Source: Nocardia sputorum (GTDB taxonomy: Bacteria > Actinomycetota > Actinomycetes > Mycobacteriales > Mycobacteriaceae). Taken from it: 64,000 nucleotides of DNA. Under the pieces are notes generated by a model that made no database searches, was not told the DNA's origin, and saw only the letters and a list, made by a program, of their open reading frames with translations. Location: positions 2,108,001 to 2,172,000 of the forward strand of contig NZ_AP026978.1 of the NCBI RefSeq assembly GCF_027924405.1, given 5' to 3'. Below are positions 7,961 through 16,631 of the stretch, in pieces; position 1 is the stretch's first letter, and each line of letters opens with the position of its first letter. The translations under genes were made by a program, and so were the position numbers.

Positions 7961-10900
7961 TGCCTCGCCGCGAGGATCTGAAGCACATCCTGGTGATCGG
8001 TTCTGGCCCGATCGTCATCGGCCAGGCGTGCGAATTCGACTACTCCGGCACGCAGGCGTGCCGGGTGCTGCGGGCCGAGGGCCTGCGGGTGTCGCTGGTC
8101 AACTCGAACCCGGCGACGATCATGACCGACCCGGAGTTCGCCGACTCCACCTACGTGGAGCCGATCACGCCGGAGTTCGTGGAGAAGGTCATCGACAAGG
8201 AGCGTCCGGACGCCATCCTGGCCACCCTGGGTGGTCAGACCGCGCTGAACACCGCGGTCGCGCTGCACGAGCGCGGTGTGCTGGAGAAGTACGGCGTGGA
8301 GCTGATCGGCGCCGACTTCGACGCGATCCAGCGTGGTGAGGACCGGCAGAAGTTCAAGGACATCGTGGCCAAGGTGGGTGGCGAGAGCGCCCGCTCGCGG
8401 GTCTGCTTCACCATGGACGAGGTCCGCGAGACGGTCGCCGAACTCGGTTACCCCGTGGTGGTGCGGCCCTCGTTCACCATGGGCGGCCTCGGTTCCGGCA
8501 TGGCGTACAACGAAGCCGACCTCGATCGCATCGCCGGCGGCGGTCTGGCCGCCTCGCCCACCGCGAACGTCCTCATCGAGGAGTCCATCCTCGGCTGGAA
8601 GGAATACGAGCTCGAGCTGATGCGTGACGGCCGCGACAACGTCGTGGTGGTCTGCTCGATCGAGAACGTCGACCCGATGGGCGTGCACACCGGCGACTCG
8701 ATGACCGTCGCCCCGGCGATGACGCTCACCGACCGTGAGTACCAGAAGCTGCGCGATCTCGGCATCGCCATCCTGCGCGAGGTCGGCGTGGACACCGGCG
8801 GCTGCAACATCCAGTTCGCGGTGAACCCGAGCGACGGCCGCCTGATCGTCATCGAGATGAACCCGCGCGTGTCGCGCTCGTCCGCGCTGGCGTCGAAGGC
8901 CACGGGCTTCCCGATCGCGAAGATCGCCGCCAAGCTGGCCATCGGCTACACGCTCGACGAGATCGTCAACGACATCACCAAGGAAACCCCGGCCTGCTTC
9001 GAGCCGACCCTCGACTACGTGGTCGTCAAGGCGCCGCGGTTCGCGTTCGAGAAGTTCCCCGGCGCCGACGGCACGCTCACCACCACCATGAAGTCCGTCG
9101 GCGAGGCGATGTCGCTCGGCCGCAACTTCACCGAGGCGCTGGGCAAAGTGCTGCGCTCGCTGGAAACCAAGGCAGCGGGCTTCTGGACCCAGGACGACGG
9201 CGCGTGGACCGACGTGGAGGCGATCCTGGAGGATCTGCGCACCCCCACCGAGGGACGCATCTACCAGGTGGAGCGCGCTCTGCGGTTGGGCGCGAGCATC
9301 GAGGACGTCGCCGCGGCCTCCGGCATCGACCCGTGGTTCGTCGCGGAGGTGGCCGGTTTGGTCGAGCTGCGCCAGGAGATCCTCGACGCGCCCGTGCTGG
9401 ACGAGCCGCTGCTGCGGCGGGCCAAGCACTACGGCCTGTCCGATCGCCAGCTGGCCGCGCTGCGGCCGGAGCTGGCGGGGGAGACCGGCGTGCGCGCGCT
9501 GCGGCACCGGCTCGGCGTCCGCCCGGTCTTCAAGACCGTCGACACCTGCGCCGCCGAGTTCGAGGCCAAGACCCCGTACCACTACTCGGCCTACGAACTC
9601 GACCCCGCGGCCGAGTCCGAGGTGGCGCCGCAGCGCGAGCGCGAGAAGGTGATCATCCTCGGATCCGGGCCCAACCGGATCGGCCAGGGCATCGAGTTCG
9701 ACTACTCGTGTGTCCACGCGGCGCAGACGCTGTCGCAGGCGGGTTACGAGACGGTGATGGTCAACTGCAACCCCGAGACGGTCTCCACCGACTACGACAC
9801 CGCCGATCGCCTCTACTTCGAGCCGCTGACCTTCGAAGACGTGCTCGAGGTGTATCACGCCGAATGCGAGTCGGGCGTCGTGGCGGGCGTCATCGTGCAG
9901 CTGGGCGGACAGACGCCGCTCGGCCTCGCGCAGCGGCTCACCGCGGCGGGCGTGCCGGTGGTGGGCACCAGCGCGGCCGCCATCGACCTGGCCGAGGATC
10001 GCGGCGAGTTCGGCGACGTGCTGGTCGCGGCCGGGCTGCCCGCGCCGAAGTACGGCACCGCGACCACGTTCGCGCAGGCGCGCAAGATCGCCGCCGACAT
10101 CGGTTACCCCGTGCTGGTGCGCCCGTCCTACGTGCTCGGCGGCCGCGGCATGGAGATCGTGTACGACGAGAACTCCCTGGAGGGCTACATCTCCCGCGCG
10201 ACCGAGCTCAGCCCGGAGCACCCGGTGCTGGTCGACCGGTTCCTGGAGGACGCGATCGAGATCGACGTCGACGCGCTGTGCGACGGCGAGGAGGTCTACC
10301 TCGGCGGCGTGATGGAGCACATCGAGGAAGCGGGCATCCACTCCGGCGACTCCGCGTGCGCGCTGCCGCCGATCACGCTGGGCCGCAGCGACATCGAGGC
10401 GGTGCGCCGCTCGACCGTGGCGCTGGCCAAGGGCATCGGCGTGCGCGGCCTGCTCAACGTGCAGTACGCGCTCAAGGACGACGTGCTCTACGTGCTGGAG
10501 GCCAATCCGCGGGCGAGCCGGACCGTCCCGTTCGTGTCCAAGGCCACCGCGGTGCCGCTGGCCAAGGCCGCGGCGCGGATCATGCTCGGCGCCACCATCG
10601 CCGAACTCCGCAAGGAGGGCATGCTGCCGAGCGAGGGCGACGGCGGGCACGTCGCGCTGGACGCTCCGGTCGCGGTCAAGGAGGCCGTGCTGCCGTTCCA
10701 TCGCTTCCGGCGCGCCGACGGCAGCGGCATCGATTCGCTGCTGTCGCCGGAAATGAAGTCCACCGGCGAGGTGATGGGCATCGACGCCGATTTCGGCACC
10801 GCCTTCGCCAAGAGCCAGACCGCCGCCTACGGCTCGCTGCCCACCGAGGGCACCGTGTTCGTCTCGATCGCCAACCGGGACAAGCGCGCGATGGTCTTCC

Positions 10901-11268
10901 CGGTGAAGCGCCTGCACGACCTCGGCTTCCGCATCCTCGCCACCGAGGGCACCGCGGAGATGCTGCGCCGCAACGGGATTCCGTGCGAGCAGGTGCGCAA
11001 GCACTCCGAGGTGAGCCCGGACGACGAGCCGACGATCGTGGAGCAGATCCGCGACGGCGAGGTCGACATGGTGTTCAACACGCCCTACGGCAACTCCGGC
11101 CCGCGGGTGGACGGCTACGAGATCCGCAGCGCGGCGGTCGGGGTGAACATCCCGTGTATCACCACCGTGCAGGGTGCGGCGGCCGCGGTGCAGGGCATCG
11201 AGGCCAGCATCAACGGCGGCATCGGGGTGCGGTCCCTGCAGGAACTGCACTCGGTGCTGCGTGGGTGA
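7960..11268 (+). CDS. carB: Carbamoyl-phosphate synthase large subunit
   Basis: 1102 residues, full length. Makes carbamoyl phosphate from bicarbonate, ammonia and two ATP. The internal duplication is plain: [17 protein letters not shown] near residue 12 and [16 protein letters not shown] near residue 567, each followed by ATP-grasp motifs ([25 protein letters not shown]). The C-terminal MGS-like allosteric domain follows from about residue 945 and ends with [19 protein letters not shown]. Very GC-rich third positions like its neighbours, with no interruption. A 1220-codon open frame on the opposite strand is an antisense shadow. Confidence 0.97.
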   Translation: MPRREDLKHILVIGSGPIVIGQACEFDYSGTQACRVLRAEGLRVSLVNSNPATIMTDPEFADSTYVEPITPEFVEKVIDKERPDAILATLGGQTALNTAVALHERGVLEKYGVELIGADFDAIQRGEDRQKFKDIVAKVGGESARSRVCFTMDEVRETVAELGYPVVVRPSFTMGGLGSGMAYNEADLDRIAGGGLAASPTANVLIEESILGWKEYELELMRDGRDNVVVVCSIENVDPMGVHTGDSMTVAPAMTLTDREYQKLRDLGIAILREVGVDTGGCNIQFAVNPSDGRLIVIEMNPRVSRSSALASKATGFPIAKIAAKLAIGYTLDEIVNDITKETPACFEPTLDYVVVKAPRFAFEKFPGADGTLTTTMKSVGEAMSLGRNFTEALGKVLRSLETKAAGFWTQDDGAWTDVEAILEDLRTPTEGRIYQVERALRLGASIEDVAAASGIDPWFVAEVAGLVELRQEILDAPVLDEPLLRRAKHYGLSDRQLAALRPELAGETGVRALRHRLGVRPVFKTVDTCAAEFEAKTPYHYSAYELDPAAESEVAPQREREKVIILGSGPNRIGQGIEFDYSCVHAAQTLSQAGYETVMVNCNPETVSTDYDTADRLYFEPLTFEDVLEVYHAECESGVVAGVIVQLGGQTPLGLAQRLTAAGVPVVGTSAAAIDLAEDRGEFGDVLVAAGLPAPKYGTATTFAQARKIAADIGYPVLVRPSYVLGGRGMEIVYDENSLEGYISRATELSPEHPVLVDRFLEDAIEIDVDALCDGEEVYLGGVMEHIEEAGIHSGDSACALPPITLGRSDIEAVRRSTVALAKGIGVRGLLNVQYALKDDVLYVLEANPRASRTVPFVSKATAVPLAKAAARIMLGATIAELRKEGMLPSEGDGGHVALDAPVAVKEAVLPFHRFRRADGSGIDSLLSPEMKSTGEVMGIDADFGTAFAKSQTAAYGSLPTEGTVFVSIANRDKRAMVFPVKRLHDLGFRILATEGTAEMLRRNGIPCEQVRKHSEVSPDDEPTIVEQIRDGEVDMVFNTPYGNSGPRVDGYEIRSAAVGVNIPCITTVQGAAAAVQGIEASINGGIGVRSLQELHSVLRG

Positions 11269-11293
11269 GCCGCGACCGGACGGAGTGGGCGAG

Positions 11294-12118
11294 ATGAAGA
11301 CCTTCGGCGAGCGCTTGCGGCACGCGATGCGGGACTTCGGGCCCGTCTGCGTCGGGATCGATCCGCATCCCGAACTGCTGCGGTCCTGGGGCCTCACCGA
11401 GGACGTCGAGGGCCTCGAACGCTTCGCCGAGATCTGCGTGGAGGCGTTCGACGGCCTGGTCGCCCTGGTCAAGCCGCAGGTCGCGTTCTTCGAGGCCTAC
11501 GGCTCCGGCGGTCTGGCGGTTCTGGAGCGCGCCATCGCGGTGCTGCGCGCCTCGGGGACTCTGGTGCTCGCCGACGCCAAGCGCGGCGACATCGGGTCCA
11601 CCATGGACGCCTACGCCCGGACCTGGCTGGCCGACGGCCCACTCGGGTCCGACGCGGTGACGGTCTCGCCGTATCTGGGATTCGGCTCCCTGGCACCGGC
11701 GCTGGCGCTCGCCGAGGCCGGTCACCGCGGCGTCTTCGTGCTCGCGGCCACCTCGAACCCCGAGGGAGCGCAGGTGCAGCGGGCGGTCGCCGCCGACGGC
11801 CGCACGGTCGCGCAGACGATGGTCGACGAGGTCGCGGCGCGCAACGCGGGCGCGGAGTTCGGTTCGGTCGGCGTCGTGGTCGGGGCCACGCTCAGCGCGG
11901 CGCCGGACTTGTCCTCGCTCAACGGCCCGATCCTCATGCCCGGGGTGGGCGCCCAGGGCGGCGGTCCGGAAAGCATTCGGGACCTCGTGCCGGAGCCGAT
12001 GCTCGGGTCCGTGGTCCCGAACGTCTCGCGCGAGGTGCTGAAGGCGGGACCGACCGTCCCGGCACTGCGTGCCAGAGCGCAGGCGTTCCAGGACGCGTTC
12101 GCGTTCCTGCAGAAATGA
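11294..12118 (+). CDS. pyrF: Orotidine-5'-phosphate decarboxylase (type 2)
   Basis: 274 residues; the long actinobacterial/myxococcal PyrF type, about 40 residues larger than the E. coli enzyme. Decarboxylates OMP to UMP. Catalytic Lys-Asp array in [17 protein letters not shown] near residue 97, phosphate site in MPGVGAQGG. The start chosen is ATG 11294 (MKTFGERLR). A GTG at 11261 that overlaps the carB stop is in frame and would add 11 residues, so coupling to carB cannot be excluded. Last gene of the pyr operon, followed at once by a strong terminator. Confidence 0.95.
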   Translation: MKTFGERLRHAMRDFGPVCVGIDPHPELLRSWGLTEDVEGLERFAEICVEAFDGLVALVKPQVAFFEAYGSGGLAVLERAIAVLRASGTLVLADAKRGDIGSTMDAYARTWLADGPLGSDAVTVSPYLGFGSLAPALALAEAGHRGVFVLAATSNPEGAQVQRAVAADGRTVAQTMVDEVAARNAGAEFGSVGVVVGATLSAAPDLSSLNGPILMPGVGAQGGGPESIRDLVPEPMLGSVVPNVSREVLKAGPTVPALRARAQAFQDAFAFLQK

Positions 12119-12121
12119 CCG

Positions 12122-12153
12122 CGAAAGGCCGGCGCACCCGCGCCGGCCTTTCG
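12122..12153 (+). terminator. Intrinsic terminator of the pyr operon
   Basis: A perfect 14-base-pair stem, CGAAAGGCCGGCGC / GCGCCGGCCTTTCG, with an ACCC loop, followed by CCTTTTCC. It starts 3 bases after the pyrF stop. The downstream T run is short, as usual in high-GC genomes. Confidence 0.85.
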
Positions 12154-12689
12154 CCTTTTCCGCCTGCTGTGTGTGCAGGTGTTCGCACACACGTGCCCCT
12201 TATCGGGGTCTGTGCGGGCTCCTGGGCCGATTTCGGGGTTGATCCGTGCACCGGGATGGGCATATCGCTCCTGGGCCGGTGTACAGGGCCGGAAACCGGC
12301 ACCGGATGCCGGTCATCGCGGCCGAATCGGCTCGGATGTGACGCGCGACACGCGCAAAAAACTCGCGACACGCGGAGAATTTCCAGAAAGTTCCTGGTAG
12401 GGCGCGCGCGGGGTTGCTGGAGAGATGCGCCGCCGTGTCGCAACCCTTCCGCAAACCATTCGGTTTGTCGAAAACGCCCTGATGGAGGCCCTTTTCGTGG
12501 AGCCGGCGCGGTGATGCGCTCGATGGCGCGGGCGGGACCGGCTCCAGGCAGCCGGTGCGCGGTGCTGATCCCGAATCATGCGCTGACCTGGGGGGTGGGT
12601 TCGCAATCAGCGGACGTCGTGGGTACGGTCGCTGAGACTGCCGGGTTACCGGCAGGAGTTGATGCAATGAACGATGAGACGGAGGAACC
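12154..12689 (+). promoter_or_regulatory. Long regulatory region upstream of mihF with direct repeats and hairpins
   Basis: About 535 bases without a credible gene. It holds: an inverted repeat GTGTGTGC-N8-GCACACAC (12169-12192); two exact direct repeats CGCGACACGCG at 12344-12354 and 12364-12374, 20 bases apart centre to centre; a GGGTTGC/GCAACCC pair (12411-12417 and 12440-12446); and a hairpin CAAACC-ATTC-GGTTTG (12452-12467). The 197-codon frame across it has coding-unlike composition. It most likely contains the mihF promoter and a long leader. Confidence 0.5.
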
Positions 12690-13010
12690 GTGGCCCTTCC
12701 CCAGCTGACTGACGAGCAGCGCGCCGCTGCTTTGGAGAAGGCGGCTGCCGCTCGCCGCGCTCGGGCGGAGCTCAAGGAGCGCTTGAAGCGTGGCGGCACC
12801 AACCTGAAGCAGGTCCTCACCGACGCCGAGACCGACGAGATCCTCGGCAAGATGAAGGTGTCGGCGTTGCTGGAGGCCCTGCCGAAGGTGGGCAAGGTCA
12901 AGGCGGCGGAAATCATGAGCGAGCTGGAGATCGCCCCCACCCGGCGGCTGCGCGGACTCGGCGACCGGCAGCGCAAGGCGCTGCTGGCCCGGTTCGACTT
13001 CGACGCCTGA
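12690..13010 (+). CDS. mihF: Integration host factor, actinobacterial type (mIHF)
   Basis: 106 residues, basic. Nucleoid-associated DNA-binding protein, known in mycobacteria as the host factor for L5 phage integration and essential there; unrelated to HU/IHF of Proteobacteria. Conserved blocks are [18 protein letters not shown] and [18 protein letters not shown], ending in [12 protein letters not shown]. The second block contains the helix-turn-helix that inserts in the DNA groove. Starts at GTG after GGAGGAACC. Followed 8 bases later by gmk, the usual actinobacterial order. Confidence 0.95.
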   Translation: MALPQLTDEQRAAALEKAAAARRARAELKERLKRGGTNLKQVLTDAETDEILGKMKVSALLEALPKVGKVKAAEIMSELEIAPTRRLRGLGDRQRKALLARFDFDA

Positions 13011-13018
13011 CGACGAGG

Positions 13019-13603
13019 GTGATCGAACACACGCGGAAGGGTCGACTGGTCGTACTGGTCGGCCCCTCGGCCGTGGGCAAGTCCACCGTGGTCCGCTGTG
13101 TCCGCGAACGACTGCCCGACCTGGTCTTCAGCGTGTCGGCAACGACCCGGGCCCCGCGGCCCGGGGAGGTCGACGGCCTCGACTACCACTTCGTCTCCCG
13201 TGCGGAGTTCGACGCGATGATCGAGGCGGGTGAGCTGCTCGAATGGGCGGAAATCCACGGCGGTTTGCAGCGTTCGGGCACCCCCGCCGGGCCGGTGCGC
13301 GCCGCTCTGGCGGAGGGCTTGCCGGTGCTGGTCGAAGTGGATCTGGAAGGTGCGCGATCGGTGCGCCGGGCGATCCCGGACGCGATCCTGGTGTTCCTGG
13401 CCCCGCCGAGCTGGGAGGAGTTGGTGGCGCGGCTGACCTCGCGCGGCACCGAGTCGCCCGAGGTGATCGAGCGCCGCCTGGAGACGGCGAGGATCGAGCT
13501 GGCCGCCTGTGACGAGTTCGACATCGTCATCGTGAACGACGAGGTGACCAGCGCCTGTGAGCAGTTGGTATCGTTGTTCGTTAGCACAAATTCGAGTTCG
13601 TGA
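13019..13603 (+). CDS. gmk: Guanylate kinase
   Basis: 194 residues. Phosphorylates (d)GMP to (d)GDP. P-loop [12 protein letters not shown] near residue 12; GMP-binding region [21 protein letters not shown]; lid region [17 protein letters not shown]. The conserved NLYGTP-like turn is replaced by [12 protein letters not shown], with two extra residues, which is mild variation. GTG start 8 bases after mihF. The stop overlaps a GTG that could start rpoZ, so the two are likely coupled. Confidence 0.95.
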   Translation: MIEHTRKGRLVVLVGPSAVGKSTVVRCVRERLPDLVFSVSATTRAPRPGEVDGLDYHFVSRAEFDAMIEAGELLEWAEIHGGLQRSGTPAGPVRAALAEGLPVLVEVDLEGARSVRRAIPDAILVFLAPPSWEELVARLTSRGTESPEVIERRLETARIELAACDEFDIVIVNDEVTSACEQLVSLFVSTNSSS

Positions 13604-13629
13604 CCTCCCCAACACCAGGAGTCCCCCTA

Positions 13630-13911
13630 GTGAGCAGTACGGACACCAAGACCGCGCCCGCCTACGACACGCCGGTCGGCCTCACCAACCCGCCGATCGA
13701 CGAGCTGCTCGAGCGCACGTCGTCCAAGTACGCCCTGGTCATCTACGCGGCCAAGCGGGCCCGGCAGATCAACGACTACTACAACCAGCTCGGCGACGGC
13801 ATCCTCGAGTACGTCGGCCCGCTGGTCGAGCCGGGTCTGCAGGAGAAGCCGCTGTCGGTCGCCCTGCGCGAGATCCACTCCGACCTGCTCGAGCACTCCG
13901 AAGGCGAGTGA
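13630..13911 (+). CDS. rpoZ: RNA polymerase omega subunit
   Basis: 93 residues from the GTG at 13630, which has AGGAG 8 bases upstream. An upstream in-frame GTG at 13600 overlaps the gmk stop (GTGA) and would add 10 residues; both starts are credible. The omega core [18 protein letters not shown], then [16 protein letters not shown], is well conserved and the protein ends in LLEHSEGE. It chaperones the beta-prime subunit during RNA polymerase assembly and binds in the cytosolic core enzyme. Placed between gmk and coaBC, the usual order. Confidence 0.94.
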   Translation: MSSTDTKTAPAYDTPVGLTNPPIDELLERTSSKYALVIYAAKRARQINDYYNQLGDGILEYVGPLVEPGLQEKPLSVALREIHSDLLEHSEGE

Positions 13912-13954
13912 GGCGAACCGCGTTCGCCGTGACCACGACTAGGCCGGAGGCGTA

Positions 13955-15178
13955 GTGACCACAAGGATCGTCGTCGGCGTAGCCGGAGGGATCGCCGCCT
14001 ACAAGGCGTGCTCTCTGGTCCGGCGATTCACCGAGACCGGACACGACGTCCGGGTGATCCCCACCACCTCGGCGCTGGAGTTCGTCGGCAAGGCGACCTT
14101 CGAGGCGTTGTCCGGAAACCCGGTGCACACCGGCGTGTTCTCCGACGTGCCGGAGGTTCCGCATGTTCGGCTGGGCCAGGAGGCGGACCTGGTGGTCATC
14201 GCCCCGGCGACCGCCGACCTCATGGCCCGCGCCGCGTCCGGCCGGGCCGACGACCTGCTCACCGCCACGCTGCTGACGGCCCGATGTCCGATCTTGTTCG
14301 CGCCCGCGATGCATACCGAGATGTGGGAGCATCCCGCGACTGCCGCGAACGTCGCGACGCTGCGCGCCCGCGGTGCGATCGTCATGGAGCCCGCGGCGGG
14401 CCGGCTCACCGGCGCCGACACCGGCCCGGGACGACTGCCCGAGCCCGAGGAGATCTTCGGCCTCGCGTCGCTGCTCATGGAGCGCGCCGACGCGATCCCG
14501 CGGGATCTGGAGGGCCGCCGGGTCGTCATCACGGCGGGCGGCACCAGGGAACCGCTGGATCCGGTGCGTTTCCTCGGCAACCGCAGCTCCGGCAAGCAGG
14601 GTTACGCGCTCGCGCGGGTCGCCGCCCAGCGCGGCGCCCACGTCACGCTGATCGCGGGCAACACGATCGAGATGGCGGCGCCTGCCGCTGTCGACCTGGT
14701 GCACATCACCACCGCCGAACAGCTGAAGACCGCCGTCGACAAGCACGCCGTCGGCTCCGACGCGGTGATCATGGCCGCGGCGGTCGCCGATTTCCGGCCG
14801 ACCAACGTCGCCGCCGCCAAGATCAAGAAGGGCGCGGGCGAGCCCGACGTCATTCCGCTGACCAAGACCGACGACATCCTCGCCGGACTGGTGCAGGCGC
14901 GCCGCGACGGGCAGTTGCCCGGCACCGCGATCGTCGGCTTCGCCGCCGAGACCGGTGACGAGCACGGCGACGTCCTCACCCACGCGCGGGCCAAACTCGC
15001 CCGCAAGGGCTGCGACCTGCTCGTGGTCAACGCGGTCGGGGAGGGCAAGGCGTTCGAGGTGGACACCAACGACGGCTGGCTGCTCGGCGCGGACGGCACC
15101 GAACAGGCGCTCGATCACGGCTCGAAGGCCTTGCTGGCCAGCCGTGTGCTCGACGCGCTGAGCGTGTTGCTGCGCTGA
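13955..15178 (+). CDS. coaBC: Bifunctional phosphopantothenoylcysteine decarboxylase / synthetase
   Basis: 407 residues, complete fusion. The CoaC half (residues 1 to about 185) is a flavin-dependent decarboxylase with VGVAGGIAAYKACSLVRRF, the active-site His in VPHVRL, and APAMHTEMWEHPAT in place of the common PAMNTxMW. The CoaB half makes phosphopantothenoylcysteine from CTP, phosphopantothenate and cysteine: TAGGTREPLDPVRFLGNRSS and the CTP-binding lysine region VADFRPTNVAAAKIKKG. Two consecutive steps of coenzyme A synthesis. GTG start 43 bases after rpoZ. Confidence 0.95.
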   Translation: MTTRIVVGVAGGIAAYKACSLVRRFTETGHDVRVIPTTSALEFVGKATFEALSGNPVHTGVFSDVPEVPHVRLGQEADLVVIAPATADLMARAASGRADDLLTATLLTARCPILFAPAMHTEMWEHPATAANVATLRARGAIVMEPAAGRLTGADTGPGRLPEPEEIFGLASLLMERADAIPRDLEGRRVVITAGGTREPLDPVRFLGNRSSGKQGYALARVAAQRGAHVTLIAGNTIEMAAPAAVDLVHITTAEQLKTAVDKHAVGSDAVIMAAAVADFRPTNVAAAKIKKGAGEPDVIPLTKTDDILAGLVQARRDGQLPGTAIVGFAAETGDEHGDVLTHARAKLARKGCDLLVVNAVGEGKAFEVDTNDGWLLGADGTEQALDHGSKALLASRVLDALSVLLR

Positions 15179-15322
15179 ACCGGGCGGCGTGCCTGTCAGG
15201 ATTGCCATCCGATCCGTCGTTCGTCGGCGGTGTCGTCGAGTTTTCGGCACCTCCGGGACACCGGGAATTCAGCTGTCCGCAGTGGCTGTGTAGTTGGGGT
15301 CCGCCCTGTCGGTGATTTGGAA

Positions 15323-15400
15323 TAGTCTGAGATGTAAGGGTTGCGACATAGCGTTACTGTCGCAAGCCGATACGAGTAACCCGTTGAGGGAGAGGGAAGA
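15323..15400 (+). promoter_or_regulatory. metK promoter -10 and leader able to form a pseudoknot
   Basis: A -10-like TAGTCT (15323-15328) precedes a leader of about 70 bases. In it TTGCGACA (15341-15348) pairs perfectly with TGTCGCAA (15358-15365); GTTAC in the loop (15353-15357) pairs with GTAAC (15376-15380), making an H-type pseudoknot. GGGTT (15338-15342) can instead pair with AACCC (15378-15382), which excludes the first arrangement. The purine-rich ribosome site (15386-15399) follows directly. This suggests a SAM-responsive switch; the 8-base arms could alternatively be a protein operator. Confidence 0.45.
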
Positions 15401-15403
15401 ACT

Positions 15404-16615
15404 GTGCGCACGTCCGGGAGCCGGCTTTTCACCAGTGAGTCCGTGACCGAAGGTCATCCGGACAAAATCTGTGATGCCATCAGCGATTCCATTCTCGACG
15501 CGTTGCTCGCGGAGGATCCGCGCAGCCGGGTCGCGGTGGAAACCCTCGTGACGACCGGCCAGGTCCACGTCGCGGGTGAGGTCACCACATCGGCGTATGC
15601 CGATATTCCCCGTATTGTCCGGGAAAAGGTCCTGGAAATCGGATATGACTCGTCGGCAAAGGGTTTCGACGGAAATTCCTGCGGTGTGAATATCGCGATC
15701 GGCGCGCAGTCGCCGGATATCGCGCAGGGCGTCGACACCTCGCACGAAGCGCGTATCGGCGGCTCCGACGACGAGATCGAGCGGCAGGGCGCCGGCGATC
15801 AGGGCTTGATGTTCGGTTACGCCACCAAGGACACTCCCGAGCTGATGCCGCTGCCGATCGCGCTCGCGCACCGGCTGTCGCGCCGCCTGACCGAGGTGCG
15901 CAAGTCCGGGGTGCTGCCCTACCTGCGCCCGGACGGCAAGACCCAGGTCACCATCGAGTACGAGGGCGATCGTCCGGTCCGCCTGGACACGGTGGTCGTC
16001 TCCACTCAGCACGCCGCCGACATCGACCTGGACAACCTGCTCGCGCCCGACATCCGCGAGAAGGTGCTCGACGCGGTGCTCGCCGACCTGGACGTGCCGA
16101 GCCTGGACATCTCGGACATCCGCCTGCTGGTCAACCCGACCGGCAAGTTCGTGCTCGGTGGCCCGATGGGCGACGCGGGACTGACCGGCCGCAAGATCAT
16201 CGTCGACACCTACGGCGGCATGGCCCGGCACGGTGGCGGCGCCTTCTCCGGCAAGGATCCGTCGAAGGTGGACCGCTCGGCCGCCTACGCCATGCGCTGG
16301 GTCGCCAAGAACGTGGTGGCGGCCGATCTGGCCGACCGGGTCGAGGTCCAGGTGGCCTATGCGATCGGCAAGGCGGCTCCGGTCGGCTTGTTCGTCGAGA
16401 CCTTCGGCACCGAGAAGGTGGATCCGGCCCGCATCTCCACCGCCATCACCGAGGTCTTCGACCTGCGTCCCGGCGCGATCATCCGCGACCTGGACCTGTT
16501 GCGCCCGATCTACGCGCCGACCGCCGCGTACGGCCACTTCGGCCGCACCGACGTCGACCTGCCGTGGGAGCACACCGACCGCGCGGACAAGTTGCGCGCG
16601 GCCATCGGGCTCTGA
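15404..16615 (+). CDS. metK: S-adenosylmethionine synthetase
   Basis: 403 residues. Makes S-adenosylmethionine from ATP and methionine. Signature motifs are all present: [13 protein letters not shown] near residue 17, [12 protein letters not shown] near residue 127 and the P-loop-like [19 protein letters not shown] near residue 278. Tetrameric cytosolic enzyme with Mg and K. GTG start after the purine-rich GAGGGAGAGGGAAG. The 225 bases upstream are gene-free and contain the structured leader, so metK is probably transcribed on its own and read through into priA. Confidence 0.96.
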   Translation: MRTSGSRLFTSESVTEGHPDKICDAISDSILDALLAEDPRSRVAVETLVTTGQVHVAGEVTTSAYADIPRIVREKVLEIGYDSSAKGFDGNSCGVNIAIGAQSPDIAQGVDTSHEARIGGSDDEIERQGAGDQGLMFGYATKDTPELMPLPIALAHRLSRRLTEVRKSGVLPYLRPDGKTQVTIEYEGDRPVRLDTVVVSTQHAADIDLDNLLAPDIREKVLDAVLADLDVPSLDISDIRLLVNPTGKFVLGGPMGDAGLTGRKIIVDTYGGMARHGGGAFSGKDPSKVDRSAAYAMRWVAKNVVAADLADRVEVQVAYAIGKAAPVGLFVETFGTEKVDPARISTAITEVFDLRPGAIIRDLDLLRPIYAPTAAYGHFGRTDVDLPWEHTDRADKLRAAIGL

Positions 16616-16631
16616 CCTCGATCAGGTCCGA

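Noticed and set aside
7810..11472. 1220-codon open frame on the minus strand
   Set aside because: Exact antisense of carB; composition follows from GC-rich third positions of carB, and no family motif is present.
12115..12708. 197-codon plus-strand frame between pyrF and mihF
   Set aside because: Overlaps the terminator and both neighbours, has no ribosome site and an Arg/Cys/Pro-rich non-protein composition.
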